A program made the position numbers and the translations under genes. Of a DNA stretch of 64,000 bases, positions 46,101-58,012 are shown piece by piece. The DNA lies in contig OY987244.1 of assembly GCA_963920765.1 (NCBI GenBank), positions 18,022,358 to 18,086,357 of the forward strand, read 5' to 3'. The notes under the pieces are model-generated. The model made no database searches. It had not been told where the DNA came from and saw only the letters and a list, made by a program, of their open reading frames with translations. The number at the start of each line of letters is the position of its first letter. Position 1 is the stretch's first letter. The DNA is from Ulota crispa. Its lineage: Eukaryota > Streptophyta > Bryopsida > Orthotrichales > Orthotrichaceae.

Positions 46101-49010
46101 CACGGCCAATAACCGGCTCCAAATAACTCATTACCTAATACGAACTATAACGGTCTGGTTGTTTGAGTTTGCACACTTCTACACCACAAGGCTTTGAGAA
46201 TTTTATGCTGTTTTTAGATATCATAGCACCGAGGACTGAAACGTGTAACTGATGTAATTAAGGTTCTGTTTCATGAAGGTCACCGTGGTTGATGGGAGGA
46301 CGCTACTGAGATGGCTAGACGTAGCCAAGGGATCTACACTTGTGAACATTGGTGACGAGGCTGAAAGTCTGGCAGAGTTGCTAGTGGAGCAGGTGACATT
46401 TGCCTATCTTTTGTGATTGTTATGGGGTGCCAACTTTTAGAATAATCAACATCTGGAGCAGTCAAAACTTCAAAGAATCGAATCATGCTCCCTTTTTTTT
46501 TGTGAAACTATACCTTTGAATAAAGCTGATTTTCTTACATTTTGGCTTCTTTTCCTCACATGTTATGTAACAGTTCAGCTTTTAGGTTTTGAACCCCTCT
46601 GAGAACTTTGGTTTAAAGCCGTAAAGTTTTTGTTTTGGACCACTTTGTACTAACTGCAAGCCCATATTTGCAGCGCAGATTGAATGTGCGGACCTCATAA
46701 TCCTCAGTAAAGTGGACTGCTTGCAGCAAGCTCAGATTAGAAAATGCCTCGCAGCCATCGGAGCATTGAATGCGAGTGCTGTTATAGAGGTTTGCAACTT
46801 ACTACCTCGTTGCTCAAATCTGTACATTCTATTTGACTGCACTAGGTTTGTTTGAAAGCTTCTCATGTCTATACAGGGGCCACAGCCCTGGACCCCCCAA
46901 AGGTGGTTTAGTTTCTGAAATCCTTGGCACAATGCAGTGCCTGTGCCACTAGTACAGAATGATAGTAACCTTGCCTCATGAATTTTGGTTTTATCTTGGC
47001 TAACAATTTTGCATTCTTACTAAAAGCGTGAACAATTTTGGCTATGCTTCCATGTAGCAACCACGTACTGTGGAGAGCTCTCTCCACTAATGGGTGTGTC
47101 TCTATTTGACTACATTAGGAATTGGCGGTGTTTACAAAATACACAATAATCTGAGGCTGTAGGATTTTTGTGTTTCTATTTTTCTCTTGCAGTGTGCATC
47201 ATTTGGAGATCTCTCTCCAACAGTGATTTTCGGTACCGTGAAGGGATGTCCCGGAAAGAAGAATTCTCATACCCACCATAATTCTCATGATCATCACGAC
47301 CATGAAGATGGTACTGAAGGGGAACATGCACCTCACGTCAGGAGTTTTGTATACAAGCACCGTTGCCCTTTCCAGCCTCAGCGACTGGTGGTAATTCTGA
47401 GGCACCTGCGCACTCAGGTTGAAGCAAGCTCTGAGAAGCAAGGCTTGACAAAGTGCTTGGGAAGAGGTGTATTGCGTGCGAAGGGACTTGTGTGGCTGGC
47501 CACTGATATGACGAGGGCTAGGTATCCCTTCACCTGTAGTTGCTTTTCGGACACCCAGCCTTGTCCCTTTATTTGTACTTGATTGTGGACATAGTGTCAT
47601 TAGAATTATTGAACCACATGGATTTGGGAAATGTTGTGATAAAGACAACCCTTCACTTGTATTACAGACACCAAGTCTAAATAAAAATTAGGACACAAAT
47701 TTCCGAAGTTCTAACCTTCAGGCTTTACTGGGTCTCTTTCAGCTATAGGAAGATTTACTTGGCAAACCTCTAGATGTTGAAAACTGGACATTTACATTGG
47801 AAAATGTTTGTTTCTGGTGTTCAGTTGTATCTTCATGTGGCGTTTGTGTGTTTGCAGAGAATGGGCTCAAGTAGGGGAGACTCTTCATCTTCACGATGGT
47901 GATTTATGGAAAGAGGTTGCTTACCTCTCACCTGTTTAATTTCATCATCAATTTTTTGTTATAAAGCTTGGCCCCAAAGTGACTGCATTTGCCTCATGGA
48001 TCATTCATCTCTTCGTAGCTTTGATAACAATCACCTTGGTACTTTGACTTTGATTTGGAGCATGGGCGTCACCATAGCTATACACTACCTTTTTTTCCCA
48101 GAGAGTTTTCCAGAAGGACGCAGTTTGAAAGTGTGCAATGACTGAATGTGTAGGAATGGAAAGCAACGGAGAATGGAAAACCAGAAGTAGGATGCAATGG
48201 AGAGTCTTATGGTAACAGACGGCAAGAAGTAAGTCAAGCTTCCATGTTGGGAGTTGTTATTCTATTTCATGTGATGTTTTTGTGAACTATCTCATATTCT
48301 CTACAACCTTGAGAATTGAGTGTATGGGACTCAGGCTATCAAACCAAATAGAATAGAAAAACCGAGTCTTCCAGCTCAATTTTTCCGTCTGTCATGGAAA
48401 TTGTGTGACTGATTAGTTGGTTTGATCCTAGCCATTGAAACAACCCGCACCTCCTCTTTTTTCAAGTGAGCAAAGCTACATGTTTCTATGGGCAGGATTT
48501 CTACCAGCGGGTTTTGCAATTTGTTCCCTCGTGGCCTATGCTATTCCAATAACTTAGAATAGAATTGGCCATTATGCTTCAAATGTTTATTACACGTGAA
48601 AATCATTAGATTAATTATAAGCAAATCAATTTCATGACATTTCTGTAATTTACATTATGTGTGAAGAGATGCCAGTTGCAATAAGCTTTCGTGTTTTGAA
48701 CTCCATTTTATATTGCAGATTGTTTTTATTGGAACTGGCGAAATGCAAGAAGCAGATATCAGGAAAGCACTTGACCACTGCCTGCTTACTTCTGAAGAGG
48801 TATTCCGTCTTTAAGCCATAAATGGTGCTTAATTCGTCTTCGTCTCGTTTTCCTGTTAAAAAGTAAAGCATTAAATACTCTGATAACATGACGCTAAGAT
48901 TTATTGGTGGATCTTTCTATTTATTACAGATGGAGCGTGGCCCACGTGAATGGCAGGACTTCCCTAATGCAATAGTAGTTACTCCAGTGAGACCTCGCCA
49001 CAAAAAGTAA
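43121..49010 (+). CDS. COG0523 CobW-type GTPase / metallochaperone, membrane-anchored form
   Basis: Twelve exons: 43121-43279, 43797-43871, 43959-44034, 44295-44404, 45565-45645, 46279-46392, 46679-46789, 47193-47521, 47858-47915, 48154-48228, 48719-48799 and 48930-49010. The frame is kept throughout, giving 449 residues. A hydrophobic segment (about 8-28, ALLAVMIGAGMVAGSTAAIL) precedes the G domain. P-loop GFLGAGKTT covers 47-55. NDLAE follows, then the family's CxCC metal motif as GCLCCS (104-109), ECSGMAQPSSL, VTVVDGRT and SKVD, the guanine-specificity motif. A histidine-rich insert (HTHHNSHDHHDHED) follows TVKGCPG. The C-terminal CobW_C domain contains KGLVWLATDM, EIVFIGTGEM and LDHCLLTSEE. 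Members hydrolyse GTP and deliver zinc, cobalt or related metals; the His-rich loop fits metal handling. The ninth donor (GAG|gttgct) is weak. The metal and the membrane are unknown. Confidence 0.92.
43405..43744. mobile_element. Stowaway MITE in intron 1 of the CobW gene
   Basis: TA-flanked (43403-43404 and 43745-43746) with the classic CTCCCTCCGT terminus. The ends are CTCCCTCCGTCTCAAAATGA and, from the right, CTCCCTCTGTCCCCAAAATGA-like. At 340 bp it is a non-autonomous relative of plant mariner elements. Open frames across it are not genes. Confidence 0.9.
44466..44513 (+). repeat. Interstitial telomere-like repeat in CobW intron 4
   Basis: About six tandem heptamers of TTTAGGG with variants (TTTAGGA, TCTAGGG). 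TTTAGGG is the plant telomere unit. It is too short to be a chromosome-end fusion scar by itself. Confidence 0.85.
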
Positions 49011-50259
49011 GTACCTCTCTTTCGAATTAGAAAAATATTGTTTTTCTTTCTGTCTCTTGTGAAACCGTAATTACCGCATGCGGTCTCTCATTATGAACTG
49101 CTCTTGAAGGCTAAAACAGAAAATGCTCCTTTTATGTTCTCTGACACACTTCTTGCTTGTAGAATCCTAATTTTAACGAATCCCTATATTTATGGATTTT
49201 CCTTTCAGAAATCGTTTATTCCATACGATATACAGGCTTGAGATTAATAGGCTCTCATCAGTGTTTTTTTTTTTTTGGCGATTTGGAGCAGAAAAGCACC
49301 AATTTTTTTGACTGGCACCAAGCCTGTAGAAAAAAAAACACAATTAGTTGGAAGAAATCGTCAAAAAAGCTTCAAATTAAAAAAAACTTGGATGAAATTG
49401 CCAAATTGTGGATGAAACCCAAATTATAGACATGTATTATGTGCTAATGTGATATTTTCTATCCAATATGTGGATGAATGTTGAAAATTGGAGCACCACT
49501 ATAACATTTTAAATCGCCACTTTGGCACTTCTTAAAAAATGAAAAAAAAGAAAACCCTGCCTCTCATGTGAGATTTTGACCATTTTTCTTGTATGTTTCA
49601 CATGACTTACTGTTTGGACTCCCCGTGAAGTTTTACTGAGGTTGAATCTGCTTGTGGAACAGGCCCACAACACATGGAGTAGGCTGTGCCTGTTGTGACC
49701 CTGAGTTAAAGCTGATAGACCAAGCATTTTCAAGGCAGATTGGCTAGCCACGTACCCTTTACCAGTGTCATTATTTCAAGCTGCCGTAGGATGGGATGTT
49801 TGGTCTGTAGTACTGTACAGTGACGTGTGTCTACTGTATAGGTGAGAAATACGTGCCAATTTCAATATCAGTAGGCGTCAATATCACTTTTTCCTTCTGC
49901 AGAACATCATTAAAGAATGCAGCTTTTGAAATAAATTTGGCTCAATTTTATTTAAGAATGTGGAAAATTAGTATTCAAGTACCCATTCTCTCTGTTTTCA
50001 AAGCTTCAAGCTCCCAAAGGAGTTGCTAATTTGATCAGAATGCGTACTTCTCAGTTGATGTTGATTGATTGGTTTCAAGTGATGCATTATTGGGTTGTGT
50101 GGTTGAGGTCTTTTGTTTGAAGTAAACGCACCTAACTGGACTAACACCTAAATCTGTACGTTGGCAAGTCATCCCAAAAGGTGATTTTTACAAATAACCC
50201 AAGTGAATGTAAATATAAACATAAACGTTATTGAATGTGCTAAAAACTCAAATTTATCA
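49011..50259. other. Region downstream of the CobW gene, no gene seen
   Basis: The first part is presumably 3' UTR. Poly-T and poly-A tracts around 49265 and 49330 surround unremarkable sequence. Open frames are short and unrecognised. Confidence 0.45.
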
Positions 50260-50689
50260 TTGTAGTATGGGGATTGATATGTCTACCACACCCTTTCAAC
50301 TATTTTATCACACTTGGGGTAAATTTTAGATTTCTACCATCAAAAAGTTGAATTTGAGAATTTGGAATTCAGATTTGAACTCACAAACCTTCATTTTGTT
50401 TAGAACCATAATAAAAATGTTGTAATTGAACAACACTCAATGAAAAAGCTTAGCTCGGGAAAAAAGTTTTTTTTTTACTTTCGTTTATAAAAAAGATAAG
50501 TATTTTCATTGGGTGTTGATAAATTAGAATTTTTTTTGTGATTCTAAATCAAATCACGGTCTCTAAGTCCAAATCTGAATTCCAAATTTTCAAATTCAAC
50601 TTTTTGATGGTAGAAATCTAAAATTTACCCATGGGGTGTGGTAGAATAGTTGAAAAGATGTAGTAGACATATCAATCCCCTTGTAGTAT
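50260..50689. mobile_element. Mutator-like foldback element with exact 9-bp target duplication
   Basis: A 412-bp palindrome (50269-50680) with ends GGGGATTGATATGTCTAC, long arms containing AAATTTTAGATTTCTACCAT and a short loop. Both borders carry the identical 9-mer TTGTAGTAT (50260-50268 and 50681-50689). A 9-bp duplication is characteristic of Mutator-like elements. No coding capacity. Its arms resemble those at 62544-62938. Confidence 0.85.
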
Positions 50690-52096
50690 TCATATTTCTG
50701 GTACACAACTTAATTTTAATTAGTGCAACAATTGGAATAGTGCAAAAGTTTGAATTATGTGAGACCTTTTCACGCTCATTTGGGTAAGTTTTATATGAAT
50801 TTGAGGCTGATTGTTACTGTGAAGGTGTGGCATGCCTCCCATCATTGCTCTCCACGTAGGTTTTTTTATTACAATTGCTTCTCAGCCGTAGCATCTTGAC
50901 AGCAAGATGAAACCTCTATGATGTGGCATCTTTTAGTTGAGATGAGTGCTCACAAGGTCTCTTTCAGATTTTGGCCACTTGATCACAAATCAATCAGTTG
51001 GTGGTTCAAAATGCTTGTCACATTTATGATGTCATTTGCGGTGTTTGATAAAGTATTTAGATACCAAGGCTTGTTGTACGTTGAATTTATCTAGATTATT
51101 GTGAAATACTTTATTAGCGTGTTTCCAATGTTCCCTTGTTTCCGAAATTAGTGCAAGCTACCTCATGAGTGCAAGGTGAGATAGTTGAAGTGAGATGAGG
51201 AGTGATGACACTATTTTAGTACACCGAATATTGCATTCAAATTGCCTCACACTAATTTCTTTTTATATTTATTGTTGCTACAATAACTTGATAAACAAAA
51301 CTTAAAGGGTCTTAACACAATATTTGTTATTTTGGGAAAAAATACCACTTTTGGAACTTCTGAATTTTTCATTTTCAAGAGTTTTTTGGTGATTTAGAGT
51401 GAATTTTATGTTGATTTCTTCAAGATCTTACATCAATGATGAGATATCTTGCAGGAATCATCAAAATATTTTCACAAATGCAAAATTTAGTATATCCAAA
51501 ATCGGTTTTGAGAAAAACTTTTCCCCAAATTGACAAATATTGTTTTCCTAGCAACAACAATGAAGTTGCAAAAAAACAAACTAGCATCGTCCAAGTTGTT
51601 AACTTTGTAAAATCCAAGTATCTAGAGGGTTGCATGCGTCTCCAAGTGGCTAAGTGATGAGTCATGAGGTAACTTACCAAGGTAAGGCAACCCGTGAGGC
51701 AACCTAAATGCAATATTGAGTGTACACTAAATAGTGTATTTAGTTGCCTTACCTTAAAAGTTACCTCATGAGTCATTGATTTGACCACTTAGAAAAGTAT
51801 GCAACTTTCTAGATGTAAGGATTTCACATGATTTTTGACTTAAACGCTGCTAATTTGATTTTCGGAGCTTTATTGTTGTTGCAAAGTCATTTAAAATATA
51901 TATATTGCAAAGATTTTTTTACAAAATTATTGTAACAATAGTAACTCTTTATATAGTGTAGAATGTCAATAATTTAGTGTCTGCAACCGAAATGCACTGG
52001 AAATGCACTATTCAGTATAGCAGCTTTGTTAAATTTAGCCATATTTGTGAATACTAGATTGAGTGAAGCAGCAATTTCTAAAACTTTTCTAAATTG
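50690..52096. other. AT-rich intergenic DNA, no gene seen
   Basis: Open frames up to about 120 codons on the minus strand (51420-51788) are low-complexity and unrecognised. A weak inverted pair (TGAGGTAACTTACCAAGGTAAGGCAA against TTGCCTTACCTTAAAAGTTACCTCA) lies at about 51665-51770. Confidence 0.45.
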
Positions 52097-52097
52097 G

Positions 52098-52276
52098 CTA
52101 AGGTAGACATACCCAATTCCAACCATGTTTTTAATCCCACTCAAATGTATACAAATAGTAGATTTCAAGTCTAAAATCTAAGGGCACCTTATATTTTAGA
52201 CATGAAATCTACTCTTTGTATACATTTACGCGGAATTAAAAACATGGTTGGAATTGGGTATGTCTATCTTAAGTTT
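52098..52276. repeat. Foldback repeat
   Basis: The arms around GACATACCCAATTCCAACCATG and its complement enclose a second inverted pair (GTATACAAATAGTAGATTTC / GAAATCTACTCTTTGTATAC). It is probably a small MITE; I see no clear target duplication. Confidence 0.65.
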
Positions 52277-53497
52277 TGCAAGATTGTTACCTAAAATATT
52301 ATATAGCTAGAAATATATATGACTTTTACCCTATTAAAATTGAAATTTTTAGGTTTTTAGCACTTTCTTTTACCCACTTGGGCTAAAAGTAAAAATCATA
52401 TTTGGGAATTGGGATCACTGGAGTGGACTGGAGTGTTGGCAGAATCAGCTTTTTATCAACAATAAATTGTTGTAAATCTGGCTCGGACAACCTTGGCTTG
52501 TTGGGTCTTGCCCTCAATTGATGGTTTTTCCTTTTTCACAAACGAAACCTTCCTTTCTAGGATTTTCTAGAATTTTTAAGTTGTTGCCGAATTGGGATTA
52601 GTTTCGTGGGCCTTGACGGCTTGACTTGTACAATTTGGAGGACCGAGGAGCATTGTTCGGGAAATTTTTGGAGCTCTTCTAGCTGATTTCCTCCTATTAC
52701 AAAATGGAACTGGTTTTTTTTCAGCGCCCACCAGTTGCATCCTCTCAATTAAAAAAACGTCCATTTGATTTCTTATAATCTCAAAATCTTACCGGCTAAT
52801 TTCTTCCAAATTGAAATTTGTACCGGTAATTTTATTAAATTCTCACAATGCATAAATGAAAAGACATTTTCAAAGGGATCACAAAATCCAACCACTGAAA
52901 AAATCACAAACAAAGGTAAATGGCAAAGATGTTGATAGTGAATGTTGTAAATTCACAACCAACGCGCCCCAAGTCCAAGAAGACTTATGTGATGATTGTG
53001 AGCGGCAAACCGGCAACTGTTTAAAATTTCAAAAATGGCATTTGTTTGGCAATGGTTTATTGTTGCACCATTGTGCACCCCGCATAGGGTTTAGGGTATT
53101 AGAGTGAGAAATAATATCCAGAGGGTTTTAGGAACTATACCCCAAGGGTTGTAGGATTGATACCTGGGTGTAATACCGGGCTTGCCCGAGTACCAGCCAG
53201 TGAATACTATAACCTACCAGCTGAAATCCATTGTATTTTGATGAAAGTCGATTAAAAATCCTACAAATTTTGGAAGGCACCGGTTGATATCCGGCTTTTT
53301 AAATTTCTTTCCAATTTTGCATCCTTTAAATTCAAAATCCAACCGGTTATTTTCCTAATTCCATCGGCTAACAATGAACTAGCAGCCGGTTTTTCCCGCA
53401 CATTGCCGAGGAGCCAATGGTCAAATTGGTCCTTGCTTTTTGGCTCTACGCTATAGTGGAGGAAGTTTTGGGAAGCATTTTAAACTTACTTTGGACT
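52277..53497. other. Intergenic DNA, no convincing gene
   Basis: A plus-strand open frame of 83 codons (52856-53107) starts MKRHFQRDHK, faintly like the histidine half of a zinc finger, but it has no partner cysteines before it and a stop directly upstream. I call no gene here. Confidence 0.4.
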
Positions 53498-53855
53498 TAA
53501 CTACTAAAGGACTATTGTCTCTTAGGAGGACAAATGGGATTTTAGGCTTGTATCCATGGCTAAATGATTTTTTGAAACTTTTATGGAAGATGGGGAATTC
53601 AAAGATCTATGTGGGCATCTATTTTGTTTCTTCACTTTAACATTCAACAAAGAAGTTATGCACAAATTTATGAAAATTTGGGGAGAATTGCCTATCTGAG
53701 CAACCCAAAACTTTTTTAAAATTCATATTTTTTACTAAACAAAAATTTGAAATTGGTTCTTTAGATTTTTTATACGTGGGAAGCTTTGAATCTTTCACTT
53801 TCAATCCATGAGATGAAAGTTATGAGGAGTTTTTGTTTGCGGGCAGTTACGGATT
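53498..53855. repeat. Single-arm relative of the 26706-27410 foldback
   Basis: This stretch starts TTAACTACTAAAGGACTATT and follows one arm of that foldback (GGACAAATGGGATTTT, GATGGGGAATTCAAAGAT, ATGAAAGTTATGAG(G/A)AG, TTTTTGTTTGCGGG). It stops at the point where the other copy turns back. The second arm is absent. Confidence 0.7.
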
Positions 53856-54938
53856 CTCTACTCTAAAATAAACTTTGAAGTCCTTTGTTTTACTCAATTT
53901 TCAATATTTTGATAAAAGAATTATACCAAAGGAAGTAGATTGTTTATTATACATTGCAACTATTGGAATTTGCTTTTTTCATTTCAAGAATTGAATTCTT
54001 AACAATTAAGTGTTTTGACTCATTCTCTACTCCTTTTTACTTACTATTTTTTTCCCATGTGTTGTGTAGTTCCAACTGATTTGGAAATTCTCCCACATAT
54101 ACCTAACTTGGTCACCTACATGGAAAATCAAAAGCATAACTTTGGGTAGAGCAATTATTTTCATGTAAGAGTGGTCAAAGGCTTCTAAAATTTACAAACA
54201 GCAAGGAAGAAAAATTTATTTCCTTCACTTCAGATGTAAGTACCTCCCTCCTCTCTATTTACAATGACCTGATTTTTTTCCCTCAAGTACCTCTTCTAGT
54301 CTAAAGCAAGATCCTGCGGTTGGATTTCCCAAAAAAAAAATTTACCTTCTTATTCATCCCCTAGAAGTGACAGCTTTAAGTAATTTTGGCAAAAAAAAGA
54401 GCTTGATCCTTTAGAAGCTCTGATGTTTTGTTTGTATAGTTAAGGTTTAAAAGTTCCACTTTTTCACATGCCAAAAAATGTAAGAATTTCAATGTTTAGT
54501 ATTAGGATTTTGAAGTCAAAGTTTTTGAAATTGTATTTGGATTGAATGACTATGATCTTCTTTACAAATCCAAGAAGGGAACAAAAATGACCAACTCCAA
54601 AAAAAAAAGGACAAATTCTTATTTTTACCCTTGTTCATAAGATAGTGAACTGGCTCAATTTACGTACGTGGATGTGAGACCAAGGTGAAAAGATTTTATT
54701 TTTCACGAGCCACAAAAATGTAAGAGTTTAGATATTTGTCATCTGCAAATTGAATCAGAACATTTTGGATTCAGAGACATTGTTTTAGCCCAGAATTAGA
54801 CAAGAAGATATCACTAGATATTGTCAAAGTAGGGGTAAATTATTACTTCTATCCTTGTTTGCAAATAATGTTGGATTTTTCCATCCTCGCCCCACATCAA
54901 CATATGTACTCAATTCTAATCCTTTTACTATTCAGTTT
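53856..54938. other. AT-rich intergenic DNA, no gene seen
   Basis: Part of it (about 54700-54790) resembles 18180-18260 (ATGTAAGAGTTTAGATATTT), pointing to another diffuse repeat family. Confidence 0.45.
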
Positions 54939-55258
54939 TTAGAGCATCTCCACTAGTGGCTTTGGCTTGCTCAAAGTGGATGAAAAGCAGCCAGGCCCCT
55001 CTCAGGCCCCTCTCAAACTCTCTTATTTGGCAAGTTTAGCAAGCCACTCTCCAAGTAACTATTCATGTACTATTCACTCTAAGTTTAGTGAGCTTCATTC
55101 TCTACTTCCTTAGATAAGTGGTCAATTGCTTATTTATGGGGTCTGTTTGAGTGTAAGGCCACCTTTTCAAAGAGCATGTGTGGAGATTGATAGCCTTTAG
55201 GCCTCGCCAAACTAGATGGAAAACTTTGAGCGAGTCTAGACCGGTGGAGATGCTCTCA
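54939..55258. mobile_element. Harbinger/Tourist-like element
   Basis: TTA-GAGCATCTCCACTAGTGG on the left (TTA at 54939-54941) and CCGGTGGAGATGCTC followed by TCA on the right. The right flank has one mismatch to TTA. Same end family as 9736, 10662 and 35491. Confidence 0.7.
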
Positions 55259-56938
55259 GGAGTTTACCCCTCAATGTAATCTTGATATTCTTGAATGCCC
55301 TAGAGGCCTAAAAGTGGCCTCACATGCTCGAGGGGGTCCACTTAGTGTATTTTAGAAACCACATGCAGCTTAATTTAGAGAGGATTTAGTTCAATTGATG
55401 TAAAAATTATTAAAAAAATTAGAAGAAAGATATAGGTCACTTAATGTAGACAAGCCTATTATAAATAATATAGATAAGATATAAATATGGTTCATTACAA
55501 TTTTGTACATGTAATATAGAGGGTTATATATGGATCCTAGGTAAAGCATTTAGTAGAACACATATTGTAGAGAGTACACAAGGCAATATAGCAGTGCAAG
55601 CTCTCTATAGACGATTGGATTGGATGAAAAGTGGAGAGGTTTAGGGGGATGAAAGGTGGACAAGTTTTGGTGGATAGAGACCCAGCAAAGCTTCTGCTAA
55701 AGTTGTGAACAAGGTTTGTAGTCTGTACCGTTTATGGTGTTTTGTAGAATAGCTTATGTTCTGCTTCCGACAAAGCCATCTTGTGCTGCATGTTGCTCAA
55801 GCGAGTGCTTGTTAGGGTTTCGTTACCCCGAGGTTCATTTGGGATTATTGTAACCAAGGAAAGAGGTCTTCAAGGTTTACTTGCATTCAATGATTTGGCA
55901 ATTTGCGGTGTGGAAGTTTCACAAATCTCTTCCTGCTGAGAGCGGCTACATGTGTTTCAAATCCTTTGTTGTCTTGCCTTCAATTTTGTTGCACTGGTTT
56001 AGGCATTGAGGCGTGATTCATTGCTATACTTCCCCTTTCATTTAAGCTTTGCTAGAATTGAAGGTGATGTGTTACTCTAAACAAAATATGTGCTTCCTCA
56101 AATCTTCACTAGAAGAAACTCCTGTTTTTTATAACATATTTTTTCCCAGGTGGATCACTTAGCACATTTTAGAAACCACGTGCGACATAATATAGCAATG
56201 AGTTTATTCATTAGAGGTAATATTTATAAAAAACTCACAACTAAATTAGGGAGCACTCAATTTGATAAATATGGTATAAATAATATAGGTATTTGTTTAT
56301 AGTGGTGCATTAATTTTTTACAAAAGTAATGTAGGGGTTGATTACTGGTTTTACGGTACCATTAGATATCCTATGTATACTAGGCTAGGTCTAGTGTATT
56401 TAGTACGACGCGTGGTATACTATGTGTTGGCTGAAAAGTTGAAGCCACTTGGATGAATGGTTAATGAAGGACATTTTTTTGTCTAGGTAGTATTTATAAG
56501 GATTTGCACGTTACAATTTTAGGGTTCCAGCCTTACCATTTCATGAAATTTGGTTGCTGACTCCATTTCGCCCCCACAGACTTTGCTGTTGTGTGTACAA
56601 GAGAGCATATGGACATTGTTGTTCAATTTTGTTGTGTGAGGGTTTATTTTTGGAAAATTGGCTTTACCTAAGCTCTCTGTGTTCATGTTGCAAAAAAAAA
56701 ATTGTCCAAAGTTATTAACCACTACATTTGAAATATAAATAATATTGTGTGGAAAAAAATGGGAGTGTTTAGGTATTATAAGTAATTATAGGGTGTCACA
56801 AAATAGGCTCATAACCCAAATTATGTAATTAAAGGGACCCTTTTATTCATGCCCGAGAGATAAATAGCCCCCTAAAAATTACCCCCTTGTTGCACGGGGG
56901 TACCCAAATATACAAAGAGTGATCTACCCAAGTATTTT
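55259..56938. other. Intergenic DNA, no gene seen
   Basis: The start (55264-55330) resembles the left part of the 1-kb repeat family (TTTACCCCTCAATG ... AAAAGTGGCCTCACATG). Two stretches about 800 bp apart share TTTAGAAACCACATGC and TTTAGAAACCACGTGC, another diffuse repeat. Confidence 0.45.
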
Positions 56939-57046
56939 TTTGAAGGTCCACTTGTTTTTATGTTACACTTGATATTAGAACTAATATCTTCATATTTGTT
57001 CTAACATCAATTGTAACATAAAAACAAGTGGACGTTCAAAAAAAAC
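56939..57046. repeat. Short hairpin repeat
   Basis: Inverted arms TTTTTTTGAAGGTCCACTTG and CAAGTGGACGTTCAAAAAAA, continuing through TTTTTATGTTACA, around a loop of about 40 bases. Confidence 0.7.
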
Positions 57047-57242
57047 CGTTATAAAAAACATGGATTTCTTCTAGTGCTTGTTTGTGCCATGCAGCTTGCG
57101 ATATTAACTAGGTGGTTAAAAAAAATGATTTTGCAAACAAAAATTCTTGCAAGGTACTTGTTGTTTAGAGTTCAGGTTCACTAATAGTTGGTGATTGCTT
57201 CAAGTTGCAAGAGGCATGGCGACTCAGGTGAAGATCTAGACC

Positions 57243-57422
57243 ATGGAAGATGACTTCGCAATTCTCAAATTCTACAACAAGGTCAAGGTCTTTGGTGATG
57301 AAACATATGCTTTGCTTAGGGTTCCATTCATGCTACAAGAAAACATTGTGCATACTGCAGGATATTGTGAGGAAGCATTCATAGAGATGCTACATGTGTG
57401 GATGTTCACTTTGTGTTTATAA
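57243..57422 (+). pseudogene. Possible gene fragment, 59-codon frame
   Basis: The ATG at 57243 opens MEDDFAILKFYNKVKVFGDE, then TYALLRVPFMLQENIVHT, AGYCEEAFIEMLHVWM and a stop. The composition is more protein-like than the surrounding chance frames. A second short frame (MATQVKI, stop) directly precedes it. I do not recognise it and see no splice-linked partner, so it is either a fragment or chance. Confidence 0.25.
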
Positions 57423-58012
57423 ACACATATACATTGCCTTTTTAGGACTTTTGCTGGAGTTCATTCAAATTTGTTGGTACATGTGATGCATGTTGGCTGC
57501 TTGATGTGATTCATGGCTATTTCATGTTTTGTTGTTCAAGGTTGATTCCAATGATCACTTGTGGTTGTTTCATGCAATTTCATTTCATGCCGTTTTACTT
57601 CATGCTTTGTTTTTCAATTCCATGTATAAGGGTCTAAACCCTAAAACCCTAAAACTATCAAACATCTATATCCATTGTGTTCAAGTTGAACTCCCACCTT
57701 AAAACCTTGCAACATAAACCCTAATTCACAAAAATTGAATGTCATATAAGGGTTTGGAGTATTTTTTGCCTACCACTTTTACCTTAAACTTTGATTTTCA
57801 ATTCACTTTATTTCATTATAAAGAATATAGTGTATCAAAAATTCCCTTCACTTTCACATTATAAATAATGATAGAGTACCCAAATATAGGCCATTTTCAA
57901 AAATTAAGTAATTATAAAGATCCTTTTGTTCCTAGTCCGGAAGTAAATAGCCCCCCTAAAAAATAACTCGCCGCCGCACATGGTGCACAAAAAATACAAA
58001 GAGTGCTCCCCT

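Noticed and set aside
52856-53107. Possible BED or C2H2 zinc-finger remnant (MKRHFQRDHK)
   Set aside because: No upstream cysteine pair, an immediate upstream stop and no other transposase signature nearby.
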